Source of the DNA: Evansella cellulosilytica DSM 2522
Lineage (GTDB): Bacteria > Bacillota > Bacilli > Bacillales > Salisediminibacteriaceae
DNA: 64,000 nucleotides
Assembly: GCF_000177235.2 (NCBI RefSeq)
Contig: NC_014829.1
Coordinates: 3,286,001 to 3,350,000, forward strand
Direction of reading: 5' to 3'
The translations under genes were made by a program, and so were the position numbers. Positions 1 through 8,819 of the stretch are shown here, piece after piece; the stretch's first letter is position 1; every line of letters starts with the position of its first letter. Below the pieces are notes generated by a model. That model was given only the letters and a program-made list of their open reading frames with translations. It did not search any database and was not told the DNA's origin.

Positions 1-863
1 GCTAAAATCTTCATTGCACTAGATAATTGTGTATACGCATCTGTATTTTGTGTTGCGTCTACTAAGTCTTCTGCGCGATGTAACGGCATACTTGTCATCG
101 CCGCTAAGTGCTCTGTGACTTTTTCAATGTATTCAGGCATCGCATTTAAACCTGTTCCTACAGCTGTTGCCCCCATATTTACTTCGTACAATAGGTCAAC
201 CGATCGTTTAATACGACCTAAATCTCGACTTAATAATCTCCTGTAAGAGCCAAATTCTTGTCCTAAACGAATCGGAACTGCATCTTGAAGATGAGTACGT
301 CCCATTTTTATCACATCATCAAACTCACGCTCTTTTTTTCTCATTGACTCTATTAAGTCATTTAATGATCTAATAAGACCAGAGGACAAGTGTAAACATG
401 CGATATGTATCGCTGTTGGGAAAGTATCGTTTGTCGACTGTGCCATATTTACGTGTGTATTTGGACTTACCTTTATATAATCTCCTTTTTTTCCTCCTAA
501 AATTTCAATCGCTCGATTAGCAATGACTTCATTTGCATTCATGTTAAACGATGTTCCTGCCCCACCTTGAATGCTATCGACGATAAAATGGTCATTCAGT
601 TTTCCCTCTATTACCTCATCAGATGCTTTTATTATTGCTTCAGCAATGTTTTTGTTTAGGACACCGACGTCCGCATTTGCCTTTGCTGCGGCTTTTTTCA
701 CATAGCCAAATGCACGAATCAACTCTTTATGTGGTGGATACCCTGTTATAGGAAAATTCTCCTTTGCACGAACCGTTTGAATGCCATAATAGGCATCAGC
801 CGGTATTTCCTTCTCCCCCATCAAATCACGTTCCGTACGAGTAGACATCCCTTTTAGTGACAT
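1..863 (-). CDS. aspA: Aspartate ammonia-lyase, 5' part
   Basis: Cytoplasmic enzyme that reversibly splits L-aspartate into fumarate and ammonia. Only the first 287 codons are in the window; the gene runs off the left edge toward its C-terminus. Visible family motifs are AYYGIQT near residue 25, GGAGTSFNMNANE at 100-112 and NMAQSTNDTFPTA at 139-151. The FNMNANE form fits aspartase better than class II fumarase, which usually has a QSNMN version. The C-terminal GSSxMPxKxN loop lies outside the window. The ATG at 861-863 follows an AAGGAAGG ribosome-binding site. The gene reads toward the edge as a separate unit from spoIIB. Confidence 0.9.
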   Translation of the reverse strand, partial: MSLKGMSTRTERDLMGEKEIPADAYYGIQTVRAKENFPITGYPPHKELIRAFGYVKKAAAKANADVGVLNKNIAEAIIKASDEVIEGKLNDHFIVDSIQGGAGTSFNMNANEVIANRAIEILGGKKGDYIKVSPNTHVNMAQSTNDTFPTAIHIACLHLSSGLIRSLNDLIESMRKKEREFDDVIKMGRTHLQDAVPIRLGQEFGSYRRLLSRDLGRIKRSVDLLYEVNMGATAVGTGLNAMPEYIEKVTEHLAAMTSMPLHRAEDLVDATQNTDAYTQLSSAMKIL

Positions 864-984
864 GACTTTACCTTCCTTTCTATTACATTCCATAGTATTA
901 TCATTTTACTTCTATGTATGAAACAATCATTACAAATATTAATAACTACCGTTATTATATTGGAAACGATTGAAAACAAAAACA

Positions 985-1026
985 AGGTTGACTCAAAAGG
1001 TCAATTTTCACCTTTTGAATCAACCT
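985..1026 (-). terminator. Hairpin terminator after spoIIB
   Basis: Inverted repeat AGGTTGACTCAAAAGGT / ACCTTTTGAATCAACCT with a short loop. On the minus strand it is followed by a T-rich tract, as expected for an intrinsic terminator of the spoIIB gene ending at 1111. It belongs to a family of GACTCAAAAGG-stem hairpins seen again at 14218, 26294, 43257, 46527, 55642 and 61581. Confidence 0.75.
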
Positions 1027-1110
1027 GCTTTTGGTACAAGACTAGCAGTCGAATTTCGTCGTACCTCTAATACAATTTTCACCTCTTCATTGCCCTACTA
1101 CTATCACTTT

Positions 1111-2205
1111 TCAATTCATTTCTTCGACGAATTGCTCGTACATATGGATGGTGCTTAGTAATGTGTTTTGTATATCCCAAGCAATGCTTCTGGAAAAAGA
1201 AGTAAGTGTGTAAACTGGTTCTCCTTCTTTTAGCCATGCCTCCGCAAGCTCTGCTATATCTTCATCCATATCCTCATCCGTTAGTGCTTTGTAAGACTCC
1301 TCCCATTGCTTTGCTAGATCAATCATATCAAGTACATCTTGTTCAGAAACTTCCTCCCGTGCAATGGCGCGTGCAGATAAGCTAGCTGCGTCCTCCATCC
1401 ACGTTATACCGTTTTCTATAAAGTCTATCATTTCATCAGTAGCAGCTTTCCCTTCACCTAATACTGCAAATGATTTTACGTAAGGCTCTTCTCCCTTCTC
1501 TCTATACGCATCTGCAATTTTATCCGTAACATCACGATCTCCACCTAAACCAATATATAAATAGATTAATTCCTCTCCACCGTCCGATAAAAATGCAGGT
1601 AATCCATCATTACTATAAGAAGAAGCAACCTCATCTCCTTTATCCATAGTAGAATAGGCTCCTTGCTGCACAACGAAAAACTCCATCGTTGGTACTCCAG
1701 TTAGCTCCTCATCATCTCCGATAGCAGCAACAGGTACTCCATCGTCTTGTGGTGCCGTTGTTCCGTTACTTAGTCCATTCGAACCGTTAGAAGATGTTTC
1801 TTCTCCTGTAAACATGCTAAGTAAAATATAGCCGAATACACTTCCGACAACGATTGCTGAAATGATAGAAATAAATAAAGAATCCTGCATAAATCGCAAT
1901 GAAAAATGGAGACGTCCTTTTTTCTTTCTACCAAATGGTGGTAGCTTAGGTCCTTTTTCACTTTTCCCATCATCCCAAAACGGCTCTACTGGCTCATGCT
2001 TTTTCTTCCTTTTATCTCCAAAATCTATTACATTTTTTTCTTTCTTGCTCTCATTGTCATGCTCAAATAATACCCAATCACTTGTGTGTTCTGTTGCCGC
2101 AGCTACTTCATCTACTGTTTTCGTATAAAATTCATCTTTTTTTCTTTCATAATATTCTTTTTCCTCACCGTTGAGACGGATCGATACGTCATTTTTTTTC
2201 CCCAC
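1111..2205 (-). CDS. spoIIB: SpoIIB-like sporulation protein with SPOR domain
   Basis: Probable membrane protein of asymmetric-septum processing during engulfment. The 364 residues comprise a charged cytoplasmic N-terminus (1-105), one transmembrane helix at about 109-131, a Ser/Gly/Asn-rich linker, a SPOR-like peptidoglycan-binding region at about 174-248 (EFFVVQQGAYST start) and a helical C-terminal part. B. subtilis SpoIIB has the same order and similar length (about 330 residues). Position supports it: in B. subtilis spoIIB follows comC, and here it follows the pilus locus holding the prepilin peptidase. The start is a GTG at 2203-2205 preceded by AGGAGGAAGGAG. Sequence similarity outside the SPOR region is low in this family, so the name rests partly on synteny. 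Confidence 0.8.
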   Translation of the reverse strand: MGKKNDVSIRLNGEEKEYYERKKDEFYTKTVDEVAAATEHTSDWVLFEHDNESKKEKNVIDFGDKRKKKHEPVEPFWDDGKSEKGPKLPPFGRKKKGRLHFSLRFMQDSLFISIISAIVVGSVFGYILLSMFTGEETSSNGSNGLSNGTTAPQDDGVPVAAIGDDEELTGVPTMEFFVVQQGAYSTMDKGDEVASSYSNDGLPAFLSDGGEELIYLYIGLGGDRDVTDKIADAYREKGEEPYVKSFAVLGEGKAATDEMIDFIENGITWMEDAASLSARAIAREEVSEQDVLDMIDLAKQWEESYKALTDEDMDEDIAELAEAWLKEGEPVYTLTSFSRSIAWDIQNTLLSTIHMYEQFVEEMN

Positions 2206-2483
2206 TTCGACCTGACTCCTTCCTCCTCAAACTCTTTACTAGTATTCTATTAACAAGGGTGAAATGATAGAACTATTTTATAAACTATTTTTATCTTATT
2301 TTACTAGATGCGATGTCATTAGTAGTAGATAGACAGTTTATGTATTGAGATAGTCCAATATGCTGATAACAAGACACAGAAGTGTTGTAGCATAGAATGA
2401 TAGATGGATACTTCCGGAACCAGTGAAAAAGTACTTATACTTTAAGTATAGACTAATAAATATAAAGTTATTTGAATATAGAA

Positions 2484-2693
2484 GTTGATGAGACCTGTGC
2501 AAACTCGCTTTCCGCGGGCGGCTGGTAAGCCTCCTCAATGCTGCGCATCTGCGGGGTCTTACCTCTGCCTTTGTTCCCGCAGGAACGAACGTCGCTTCGT
2601 CGCTAATGCTACGAGTTGTCTCGACGGATACGCTTCAAAGCTTATGCTCGTAGAGGAAGAGACAGTTACCTCGCTTGCTCCGGTCTCATCAAC
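2484..2693. repeat. Long palindromic intergenic repeat, about 210 bp
   Basis: Bounded by perfect inverted ends GTTGATGAGACC (2484) and GGTCTCATCAAC (to 2693), with TATAGAA/TTCTATA just outside. The GC-rich interior contains TTTCCGCGGGCGGCTGG and CCCGCAGGAACG blocks. From memory it resembles a palindromic intergenic element abundant in Bacillaceae genomes. Frames across it are not credible genes. A 25-nt stretch at 2609-2633 occurs exactly, inverted, at 58917-58941 and again one 148-bp period later. Confidence 0.7.
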
Positions 2694-2905
2694 CTATTCT
2701 ATAATTAGATATATTGAATATTAATACAATAAAATATCAAGATTTCTACTTTTTCAGCGGCTCATACTTCCCCCTTTGCCGATAGCGTAATCAACGTAAT
2801 AGAGTGGGCTTTTAAATGGATGGTGAAAACTAGAATTCTTCAAGGTATCCATTAACCTTTTCACCTGAACTCCGTTCCTTGAATCGCTCTTTCTAAGCGA
2901 TGGAA
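2694..2905. other. Intergenic stretch without recognised gene
   Basis: Between the 210-bp repeat and the secreted-protein gene. I see scattered short inverted repeats (for example GGTGAAAA near 2821 against TTTTCACC near 2858) but no credible ORF with a ribosome-binding site. Confidence 0.4.
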
Positions 2906-3469
2906 TCACGTACTGGTGCACTGTATCATAGATGTTGCAATTTGCACCAATTCCTCTTTCGTTAACACTTGGGTATGAAATTCAATATACGTATCATCCT
3001 CAATCCACCATAAAATACCACCTAAACTATTTTCCCCCGCTAATTTTTCGAATCTTCCTTCATGTCCATTTATGGTAACCTTTTCTCCAGTATTGTAATT
3101 AGGTTTAAACTCTTCCTCTTTTACAAACTCTTTTACTTCTCCATCAGGTTCTATTAATACTATATCTATCTTTTGTTTGTAGTTAAAAGCTTTATGCTGT
3201 GTAATAGACAATATGAAAGAATCATCATGAGGATCAATATAATGAAGTGCAACTAATGATATTTTCTCATCATGTTCTAATTGTAGTGTATCAGGATCTT
3301 TAATAATCACTTTTGACTGATCTAAAAATGGATTATTTGGAACATATAATTGAAAATCTGATTTTTCATTTAATAAAGCTATTTTATTATTTGACTCTGC
3401 TGCTTTCGTACTACCTATTATTAAAAAAATAAAAATAAAGAAGAACGGAATTAATTTAAAATATTTCAT
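2906..3469 (-). CDS. Secreted protein of unknown function, DUF4367-like
   Basis: 187 residues with a clear signal peptide (MKYFKLIPFFFIFIFLIIG, cleavage probably after TKA-A at about 24), then a beta-rich extracellular domain. The C-terminal pattern (GHEGRF..., LGGILWWIEDDTYIEFHTQ, then a helix ending IATSMI) looks like the DUF4367 fold often found in secreted or lipoprotein partners of sigma factors. There is no lipobox Cys, so it should be released or wall-associated. The start has AAAGGAG eight bases upstream. It stands alone, not in an operon. Function unknown. Confidence 0.7.
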   Translation of the reverse strand: MKYFKLIPFFFIFIFLIIGSTKAAESNNKIALLNEKSDFQLYVPNNPFLDQSKVIIKDPDTLQLEHDEKISLVALHYIDPHDDSFILSITQHKAFNYKQKIDIVLIEPDGEVKEFVKEEEFKPNYNTGEKVTINGHEGRFEKLAGENSLGGILWWIEDDTYIEFHTQVLTKEELVQIATSMIQCTST

Positions 3470-3586
3470 ATTAAATTGCTCCTTTATATCACTTTTCTCT
3501 AACTTTAGTTTGTTTATTAAAGATAATTTTTATTAGTAAATATAACAAAAGAGAGATACAGAACGACGGTAGTAGGGGTGAAATTT

Positions 3587-3625
3587 ATGAAAAGAAACGT
3601 ATTTATGTGGAATTATCTTAGTTAA
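3587..3625 (+). other. Mini-ORF of 12 codons with strong SD
   Basis: Encodes MKRNVFMWNYLS behind AGTAGGGGTG, ending about 50 nt before the hairpin at 3678-3719. It could be a translated short peptide, a decayed gene start or chance. The rest of 3470-3677 is AT-rich and shows nothing else. Confidence 0.25.
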
Positions 3626-3677
3626 TGGACGCGAAGCTTAAGAATACAACTTACAATGGTAAAACATTTTTCCATAG

Positions 3678-3719
3678 AAAAAGCCTGCATCGTAGATTGT
3701 TTTACGATACAGGCTTTTT
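3678..3719 (-). terminator. Terminator downstream of the pilus operon
   Basis: Stem AAAAAGCCTGcATCGTA / TACGATaCAGGCTTTTT. The T-tracts on both sides suit bidirectional use. On the minus strand it follows pilO (ends 3861) by about 140 nt. Confidence 0.8.
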
Positions 3720-3860
3720 ATTTTTTCCAGAATTATAATGTTCGTTCTTATTATAGAGGTTGGATTTTTTAGGTTGGATATATGCCACATCTTATTTGCT
3801 TATGTTACCTGTGAAATATATTTTGCCTTCGATCGATGCCCCGAAAGCATGTATGACTCA

Positions 3861-4550
3861 TTAAAAAGGTTGCTCTTTTCCGCTTGGTATGATGAAGAAC
3901 TCCGTCAACTCATAATGCTCTAATTCCTCTTTTAGTTCTGGTAAATAATAAGTTGTTATCGTCATCTGAAATGACAGTATTTGTCCTTCCTCTTCGCCTG
4001 ACGGCTCGCCAAAGCTTAATGCAGAGACTTTTGTTATTCTATTTAGATCTTCAACTTTTTCTATAAATGTATACATATCAGCAAATCTATTTGCCGTAAC
4101 GGTCAAGGACGCATTAATATAATGAACTGTTTGCTCATGGCTAGTATTTACTTGCTCCTCTTCCGTGGCGTCACTTGCCTCGTCACTTTCCACTGCTTCC
4201 TCCTGGATTGAAAAACTCGTTTCTCCTTGTGAGAAGCTATAATTGCTAATGGATGTGTTAGATGCCGTCTCCGCTCTCTCTAAATCAACCATCCAGTTTT
4301 CAATTAACGGCATAACTGGTACCTTTTGTATGTATGCCATTATTTCTTCTACACCTAGATCTGGCTCGACGTCATTATTTTGTTGTAACGTCTCTAAGAG
4401 CTGTTCTTCGAAATGGAGCTCATTTCTAGCACTTTCTACCTCTTTTTGCAGCGGTGAAATCATCAGAAAATAGGCAGCAACAACAGACAGTACGACGACG
4501 ATAACAAAGGCAATAATAAGTTTTTGAATTCTACTCGTTTCTAACTTCAT
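3861..4550 (-). CDS. pilO: PilO-like type IV pilus inner-membrane protein
   Basis: Bitopic membrane protein of the PilM-PilN-PilO alignment complex linking the cytoplasmic pilus motor with the membrane platform. 229 residues: short cytoplasmic N-terminus, one transmembrane helix at about 11-32, a coiled-coil stretch at about 33-60, an acidic linker near 115-135 and a ferredoxin-like C-terminal domain (TVTANRFADMYTFIEKVEDL). It overlaps pilN by 4 nt (ATGA) and ends the minus-strand pilus operon. Family proteins are about 200 residues; the longer C-terminus is not unusual in Gram-positive versions. No PilP or PilQ follows, as expected without an outer membrane. Confidence 0.85.
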   Translation of the reverse strand: MKLETSRIQKLIIAFVIVVVLSVVAAYFLMISPLQKEVESARNELHFEEQLLETLQQNNDVEPDLGVEEIMAYIQKVPVMPLIENWMVDLERAETASNTSISNYSFSQGETSFSIQEEAVESDEASDATEEEQVNTSHEQTVHYINASLTVTANRFADMYTFIEKVEDLNRITKVSALSFGEPSGEEEGQILSFQMTITTYYLPELKEELEHYELTEFFIIPSGKEQPF

Positions 4551-5140
4551 TCGTTACCCTCCTCATCAGTCAAGTTACTCTCATCGAGTAACTTCGCTTG
4601 TTCCTCTTGGAAGGCAATTGAATACGAGGCTACAAAGCGCTCTGTTCCAGTTTCACCGTCAGTGCCCGTTGCCCCTTCTGCTCGAACATCATTAATCATG
4701 ACATTATTTACAAACGGCAACCTGTTTAGGTGATGAAGGTAACTAGCTGTCTCATTTTGTGAAGAAAATTGTGCCGTAATTTGAACGGTACCACCTTCAT
4801 TATATTGATAGTTCAAAAACTGACCACCTTCTGGTAACTGAGCAATGAATTGATCAAGAACAAGAACTGAAGATACATAGCCTTCCTCTAAATACGAAAC
4901 TGTCTTTTCAAGCTGCTGGGTTTCCGGCATTGCTAATTCCTGTAAGCTTGCTATTTCTTGTAGCTGCTGTACGGTTTGAATGTTAGCTCGGAGGAAAGCT
5001 TGCTCTCGCTGTAACGCTTGGTAATAAAAAATTCCAGCAATTAATATAACCATTGCAACACCATAAGTGATTCCAATGACAGTAATAAGCATATAATTTT
5101 TTTTAGGCTTTTTTGGCAATAAATTAATTTCAATTGTCAT
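4547..5140 (-). CDS. pilN: PilN-like type IV pilus assembly protein
   Basis: Bitopic protein whose short N-terminal tail (IEINLLPKKPKK) is the conserved PilN motif that docks into the groove of PilM. One transmembrane helix at about 16-40, then a coiled coil and a ferredoxin-like fold (INDVRAEGA... VASYSIAFQ). 197 residues is normal for the family. It lies 3 nt downstream of pilM and overlaps pilO by 4 nt, so translational coupling is likely. Together with PilM and PilO it forms the static alignment ring around the PilB/PilT motor. Confidence 0.88.
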   Translation of the reverse strand: MTIEINLLPKKPKKNYMLITVIGITYGVAMVILIAGIFYYQALQREQAFLRANIQTVQQLQEIASLQELAMPETQQLEKTVSYLEEGYVSSVLVLDQFIAQLPEGGQFLNYQYNEGGTVQITAQFSSQNETASYLHHLNRLPFVNNVMINDVRAEGATGTDGETGTERFVASYSIAFQEEQAKLLDESNLTDEEGNE

Positions 5141-5143
5141 TGG

Positions 5144-6115
5144 TTACACCTCTTTTAAGCATAGGCTCAACGGTAATATATAATGAGGGTGAAGCTCTAC
5201 TTGAAGATCTTCTATCACTTTTAAAGATGAATTTGTATTTATTTCAGCAAGCCTATCTTTAATTAATGTGGCGAGCTTTGGGTGGTCACCAGTTAAAACA
5301 ATATTCGTAATTTCCTTTTGTCCTTGATTCATGGAGTATTTATAGAAATTGAGTACACGTTCAACCTCAAGTATGTGGTCACTAATTTCTCCGTCGATTT
5401 TCACATCATTTTTGCACACTAATGTCGTATGATCTTCTCCAATTTTCACATCCCAATCTGTTTCTTCCAAAATTTGAGGAATATGACGCATAAACACTGG
5501 GATATCATCGTGGAAAATGGAAAGGTTAATCGATGTGACGTCCCATTCTATAAATAAGAAGTGATCGCGATCTCCAGCCTCACTGTTTTGTTGAAAAAAA
5601 CGATATAGTGATAAGCCCGATATATCTGCTGCAATTGGCTTTAACTTGACACTTTCTAGCCGTTTTGCGTAATCCTTTATTAATAGTTCTGGCGTAGCAA
5701 AGAATAATATTTGTCTTTTTTCATCGGCTTCGTTCGTCTCCAAAACGTGGTAATCAAAATATGCTTCGTCAAAGGGCAGATGGATGGAGGCACCAATCTC
5801 AAAATTCAAATACCCTCTAATCTCTTCTTCCTTTATGTCAGCAGGTATGGAAAGCTTTCGAAAAAATACAGACGAATCTGGTACGAAAAACATCACTTCT
5901 TTATTTTTTAAGTTCCACTTTTTCACACAATCTAGCATCATTTCCTCAAACACATCAGCTTGCACGATCTTTCCTTTTTCAATGACGCCTTTAGGTAAAT
6001 ATTTTTCCCCAAAGCTTTCTACGTTTGCTAAAGAAGACCCCCTCATCGAAACGAAACGAATGACGTGGTCCTTAATATGTATCCCAACAGAAGGTTTCGT
6101 CGTAAATTTGAACAA
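5144..6115 (-). CDS. pilM: PilM, actin-like pilus assembly ATPase
   Basis: Cytoplasmic actin/FtsA-fold protein that binds the PilN tail and scaffolds the pilus motor. I start it at the TTG at 6113-6115 because a strong site (AAAGGAGGGGG) sits just upstream and the N-terminus then reads MFKFTTKPSVGIHIKDHVI, the usual PilM opening with phosphate-1 loop VGIHI. An in-frame ATG farther upstream (6154) would overlap pilD and place the ribosome-binding site inside the gene. 323 residues match the family. Further actin-fold segments are LFIEWDVTSINLSIF (phosphate-2) and NIVLTGDHPKLATL (adenosine region). Confidence 0.9.
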   Translation of the reverse strand: MFKFTTKPSVGIHIKDHVIRFVSMRGSSLANVESFGEKYLPKGVIEKGKIVQADVFEEMMLDCVKKWNLKNKEVMFFVPDSSVFFRKLSIPADIKEEEIRGYLNFEIGASIHLPFDEAYFDYHVLETNEADEKRQILFFATPELLIKDYAKRLESVKLKPIAADISGLSLYRFFQQNSEAGDRDHFLFIEWDVTSINLSIFHDDIPVFMRHIPQILEETDWDVKIGEDHTTLVCKNDVKIDGEISDHILEVERVLNFYKYSMNQGQKEITNIVLTGDHPKLATLIKDRLAEINTNSSLKVIEDLQVELHPHYILPLSLCLKEV

Positions 6116-6132
6116 GTAAGCCCCCTCCTTTC

Positions 6133-6885
6133 TTAAAGTAAATGTATATACCACTCAATCATTGATTGATGAAAAAAATAGCTAATGATTGCACCGACAG
6201 CAATAAACGGTCCGAAAGGGATTGGATTCCCCCTTCTTACTTTCTTTGTTACAAGACCAATACCACCAACGATCGCACCAATAAAGCTAGCTAAAAACAA
6301 CGTCACTAATACACCGTAAAAGCCTAAAATGATACCGATAACGCCAAAAAGCTTAATATCTCCGCCCCCCATACCACCTTTACTTACAATAGCAAGGAGC
6401 AAAAGTACTCCGAAGCCAACGGAAGCACCTAAGAGACTATCCCACCAAGGTGTAAGCGGATGGACAAGTCTTAATACGATAAAAATAACGAGAAATATGA
6501 TGAGTACTTTATCCGGTATGAGCATTGTTTTCAAATCAGATACTGTAATAATCATTAACAAAGAAATAAATGCTAAAGCAATTGGCAATTCCTTTGACCA
6601 TCCCACCAATAAAGGTGAAATCGTAAAAAGACATGCTGTTACCGTTTCAAAGAAAGGATATATCGGAGAAATCTTCGTTGCGCATTTACGGCAGCGACCT
6701 CTTTGAATGAAAAAAGAAATGACTGGGATTAACTCTAACCAAGATAATGACTTTTTACATGTAGGGCAGTGGGAGCCCGGGGAGACAATCGATTCTCCCG
6801 CGGGCACCCGCAAACCAACTACATTATAGAAGGAGCCTAAAATGGCACCAAATACGAATAAGTAAACGTGTAAGAATAGTGTCAT
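6133..6885 (-). CDS. pilD: Prepilin peptidase / N-methyltransferase (A24 family)
   Basis: Membrane aspartyl protease that removes the leader of prepilins and methylates the new N-terminus. 250 residues, about 7-8 membrane helices. The N-terminal domain has the zinc tetracysteine (CPTCKKS... CRKCATK). Catalytic aspartates are in SDLKTMLIPD and in the GGGDIKL motif (GxGD class). In B. subtilis the equivalent ComC gene occupies this place between folC and spoIIB and serves the competence pseudopilus. Here it is embedded in a pilus operon, so it may serve both systems. SD GGAG 8 nt before the ATG. Confidence 0.93.
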   Translation of the reverse strand: MTLFLHVYLFVFGAILGSFYNVVGLRVPAGESIVSPGSHCPTCKKSLSWLELIPVISFFIQRGRCRKCATKISPIYPFFETVTACLFTISPLLVGWSKELPIALAFISLLMIITVSDLKTMLIPDKVLIIFLVIFIVLRLVHPLTPWWDSLLGASVGFGVLLLLAIVSKGGMGGGDIKLFGVIGIILGFYGVLVTLFLASFIGAIVGGIGLVTKKVRRGNPIPFGPFIAVGAIISYFFHQSMIEWYIHLL

Positions 6886-6923
6886 GATGGGCTCCTTTCA
6901 GAATATAACCTTATTTTTTATGA

Positions 6924-7346
6924 TTAATTATCATGAACTGCACTTCTATCAAGGTCAGATTGATTGATTGCTCCACCTGCTGCAGTACCAACATATCTTT
7001 CTTGCCCCTCTAAATAGACAGAATATCGACCATCGCCCAATGCATTTACGGTGCCTTCTTCATAATTTTCATCATTATCATCCGGGTCTACCATAGGATC
7101 TAAATAATTCTCATTTTCTAATTCCTCTAATGTGACAGATGTTTCATCAGGAAAAGCTGTAAAATAGATCCTTGCAGAGTTTACCATCTGCTGTGCATTC
7201 CCTACGTGTGCATCTTTCTTCGCGTTATCAATTAACCCACCGATACTTGGAATTGCAATTGCTGCGATTATTCCTAGTATAACAACGACAACTAGTAGCT
7301 CGATTAGTGTTAAACCTTTTTCGTTTTTAACCATTCTTTTTAACAT
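6924..7346 (-). CDS. pilA: Major type IV pilin-like prepilin
   Basis: 140 residues. Leader MLKRMVKNEKG is followed by LTLIELLVVVVILGIIAAI, the class III signal with cleavage after Gly11 and the conserved Glu5 of the mature protein. The remaining globular part is acidic (many Asp/Glu) and ends TAAGGAINQSDLDRSAVHDN. Mature size of about 129 residues suits a Gram-positive major pilin. It sits between pilC and pilD. A 258-nt spacer upstream could hold its own promoter, common for the most abundant subunit. Confidence 0.9.
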   Translation of the reverse strand: MLKRMVKNEKGLTLIELLVVVVILGIIAAIAIPSIGGLIDNAKKDAHVGNAQQMVNSARIYFTAFPDETSVTLEELENENYLDPMVDPDDNDENYEEGTVNALGDGRYSVYLEGQERYVGTAAGGAINQSDLDRSAVHDN

Positions 7347-7395
7347 GTTTTTTTCTCTCCTTTTATATGTTTTTTCTGTAAATCTTGTTTGTTGA

Positions 7396-7581
7396 TTATC
7401 GCTTCATTTGTTCGTTTTCACTGGCCAGGCTACTGTTTCCCCCTCTTCTTGATGAGGCTACAACGATTGCTATACCCACTGGACACGTACAACTTCCGCT
7501 CAAATCAACTTAAATAATTTATATATAAAGTCCGGTTGCACTACTCGCTCCTAATGATCCAAGTGCCCACATGTAGATCAT
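7396..7581 (-). pseudogene. Short ORF or decayed gene in the pilC-pilA spacer
   Basis: ATG at 7579-7581 behind AAGGAG opens a 20-codon hydrophobic ORF (MIYMWALGSLGASSATGLYI) ending in TAA at 7519-7521. In the same frame, after a second TAA at 7510-7512, there are 37 further open codons containing VGIAIVVASSRRGG and ending at 7396. The open frame on both sides of two stops suggests a decayed small gene. The first 20 codons could still be translated. I recognise no family. Confidence 0.4.
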
Positions 7582-7604
7582 TTTTCATCGCTCCTTAATA
7601 TAAC

Positions 7605-8819
7605 TTAAATCTCTGAATAGATTTGGAACATTGGTACGATGATGGAAATGACAATGACTCCAACAGCTGCTGCAAGTATCACGATGAGTAATGGCTCAAT
7701 AAGTGCTTTTAATCTATCGGTTGCATACTCTACTTCTTTTTCATAAAAGTCTGCGACCTTTCCTAGCATTTGATCTAATGAGCCTGTTTCCTCGCCGATG
7801 CTAATCATTTGAACGACTAGTGGCGGAAATACCCAATTATCCTTCATTGGTTCTGTGAGGCGTTTTCCTTCTTCTAATGAATCACGTGACTGTTTTAATG
7901 TACGTGCTATCACCTCATTGCCGATGACCTTTTCTACAATTTTTAATGATTGTAAAATTGGTACGGAGCTGCTAAATAAAGAGCTTAGCGTCCTACTCAT
8001 TCTAGCTAATGCCGCCTTCTGCAACAAGAGGCCAAATATCGGTAATTTTAAGAGAAAGTAGTCTAAATAATACTTCGTATCATCGTTTTTCCTCATAATC
8101 CAAATCGCGACCGCTAACAGTATGACAGCAATAAGAATTAACCACCATAATGTTGACACGATATTACTTACAGTTAAAACAAAGACAGTAATTGCAGGCA
8201 GCTCACCTCCTAAGTCAGATAACATCGATGCAAACATTGGCACAACAGACGTTAATAAGAAAATAACAACGACAGTAGCAACAATTGCGATAATGATTGG
8301 ATAAGCTAATGCAGATTTTACCTTTTGCTTCGTATCATGCTGCTTTTCAAATTGTACAGCTAATTGCTCAAGCGCTTCGTCTAAAGACCCAGTAGCTTCA
8401 CCAGCACGAACCATATTGACGAAAATCGGTGGGAATATATTTTTCTGCTTTTCAGCAGCTTCAGAAAATGACATTCCCGATAAAAGCTCTTCCTCTACAT
8501 TTTCTAGCGCTCGCATTAACGGCTTACTGCTCGTCTGCTTTGACAAAATGTTCGTAGCATCTACAATAGAGACACCCGATTTTAATAGAGTGGCGAATTG
8601 CCTTAAAAATAGAACAAAATCTCCAAGCTTTACAGGGTTACCAAAAGTAATCTCTTTATTTAAAAAGGTCGGTTGGACTTCGTCTAGTGTTGCTTGTGCA
8701 ACACCTTGGTCTCTTAACTTTTGTATCGCTTTTTTACGAGATTGTCCTGAAATCGTCCCTTCCTTCGGTAATCCTGTATTTGTTCTTCCTTTATAGCGAA
8801 ATTGTGGCAAACCATTCAC
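7605..8819 (-). CDS. pilC: PilC, type IV pilus membrane platform protein
   Basis: Polytopic inner-membrane protein at the base of the pilus that transmits motor motion to pilin subunits. 404 residues with two GspF/PilC repeats. FLRQFATLLKSGVSI and later LSSLFSSSVPILQSL mark the repeat starts; GEATGSLDEAL and GEETGSLDQML are the paired GE-TG signatures. Three hydrophobic helices lie near 170, 225 and 380. Its start overlaps the end of pilT by 4 nt. Confidence 0.94.
   Translation of the reverse strand: MNGLPQFRYKGRTNTGLPKEGTISGQSRKKAIQKLRDQGVAQATLDEVQPTFLNKEITFGNPVKLGDFVLFLRQFATLLKSGVSIVDATNILSKQTSSKPLMRALENVEEELLSGMSFSEAAEKQKNIFPPIFVNMVRAGEATGSLDEALEQLAVQFEKQHDTKQKVKSALAYPIIIAIVATVVVIFLLTSVVPMFASMLSDLGGELPAITVFVLTVSNIVSTLWWLILIAVILLAVAIWIMRKNDDTKYYLDYFLLKLPIFGLLLQKAALARMSRTLSSLFSSSVPILQSLKIVEKVIGNEVIARTLKQSRDSLEEGKRLTEPMKDNWVFPPLVVQMISIGEETGSLDQMLGKVADFYEKEVEYATDRLKALIEPLLIVILAAAVGVIVISIIVPMFQIYSEI

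Noticed and set aside
970-1158. Plus-strand frame of 62 codons
   Set aside because: Spans the spoIIB terminator hairpin and the antisense of spoIIB's end.
2485-2724. Plus-strand frame of 79 codons
   Set aside because: Lies inside the 210-bp palindromic repeat; no ribosome-binding site.
6329-6706. Plus-strand frame of 125 codons
   Set aside because: Antisense to pilD, which has all catalytic motifs; no ribosome-binding site.
7396-7510. Possible c-di-GMP (GEMM) riboswitch before pilA
   Set aside because: The pilus and GGDEF context made this attractive, but the conserved GEMM core segments (AGGGCAAACC-like, GGGACGCAAAGC) are absent.
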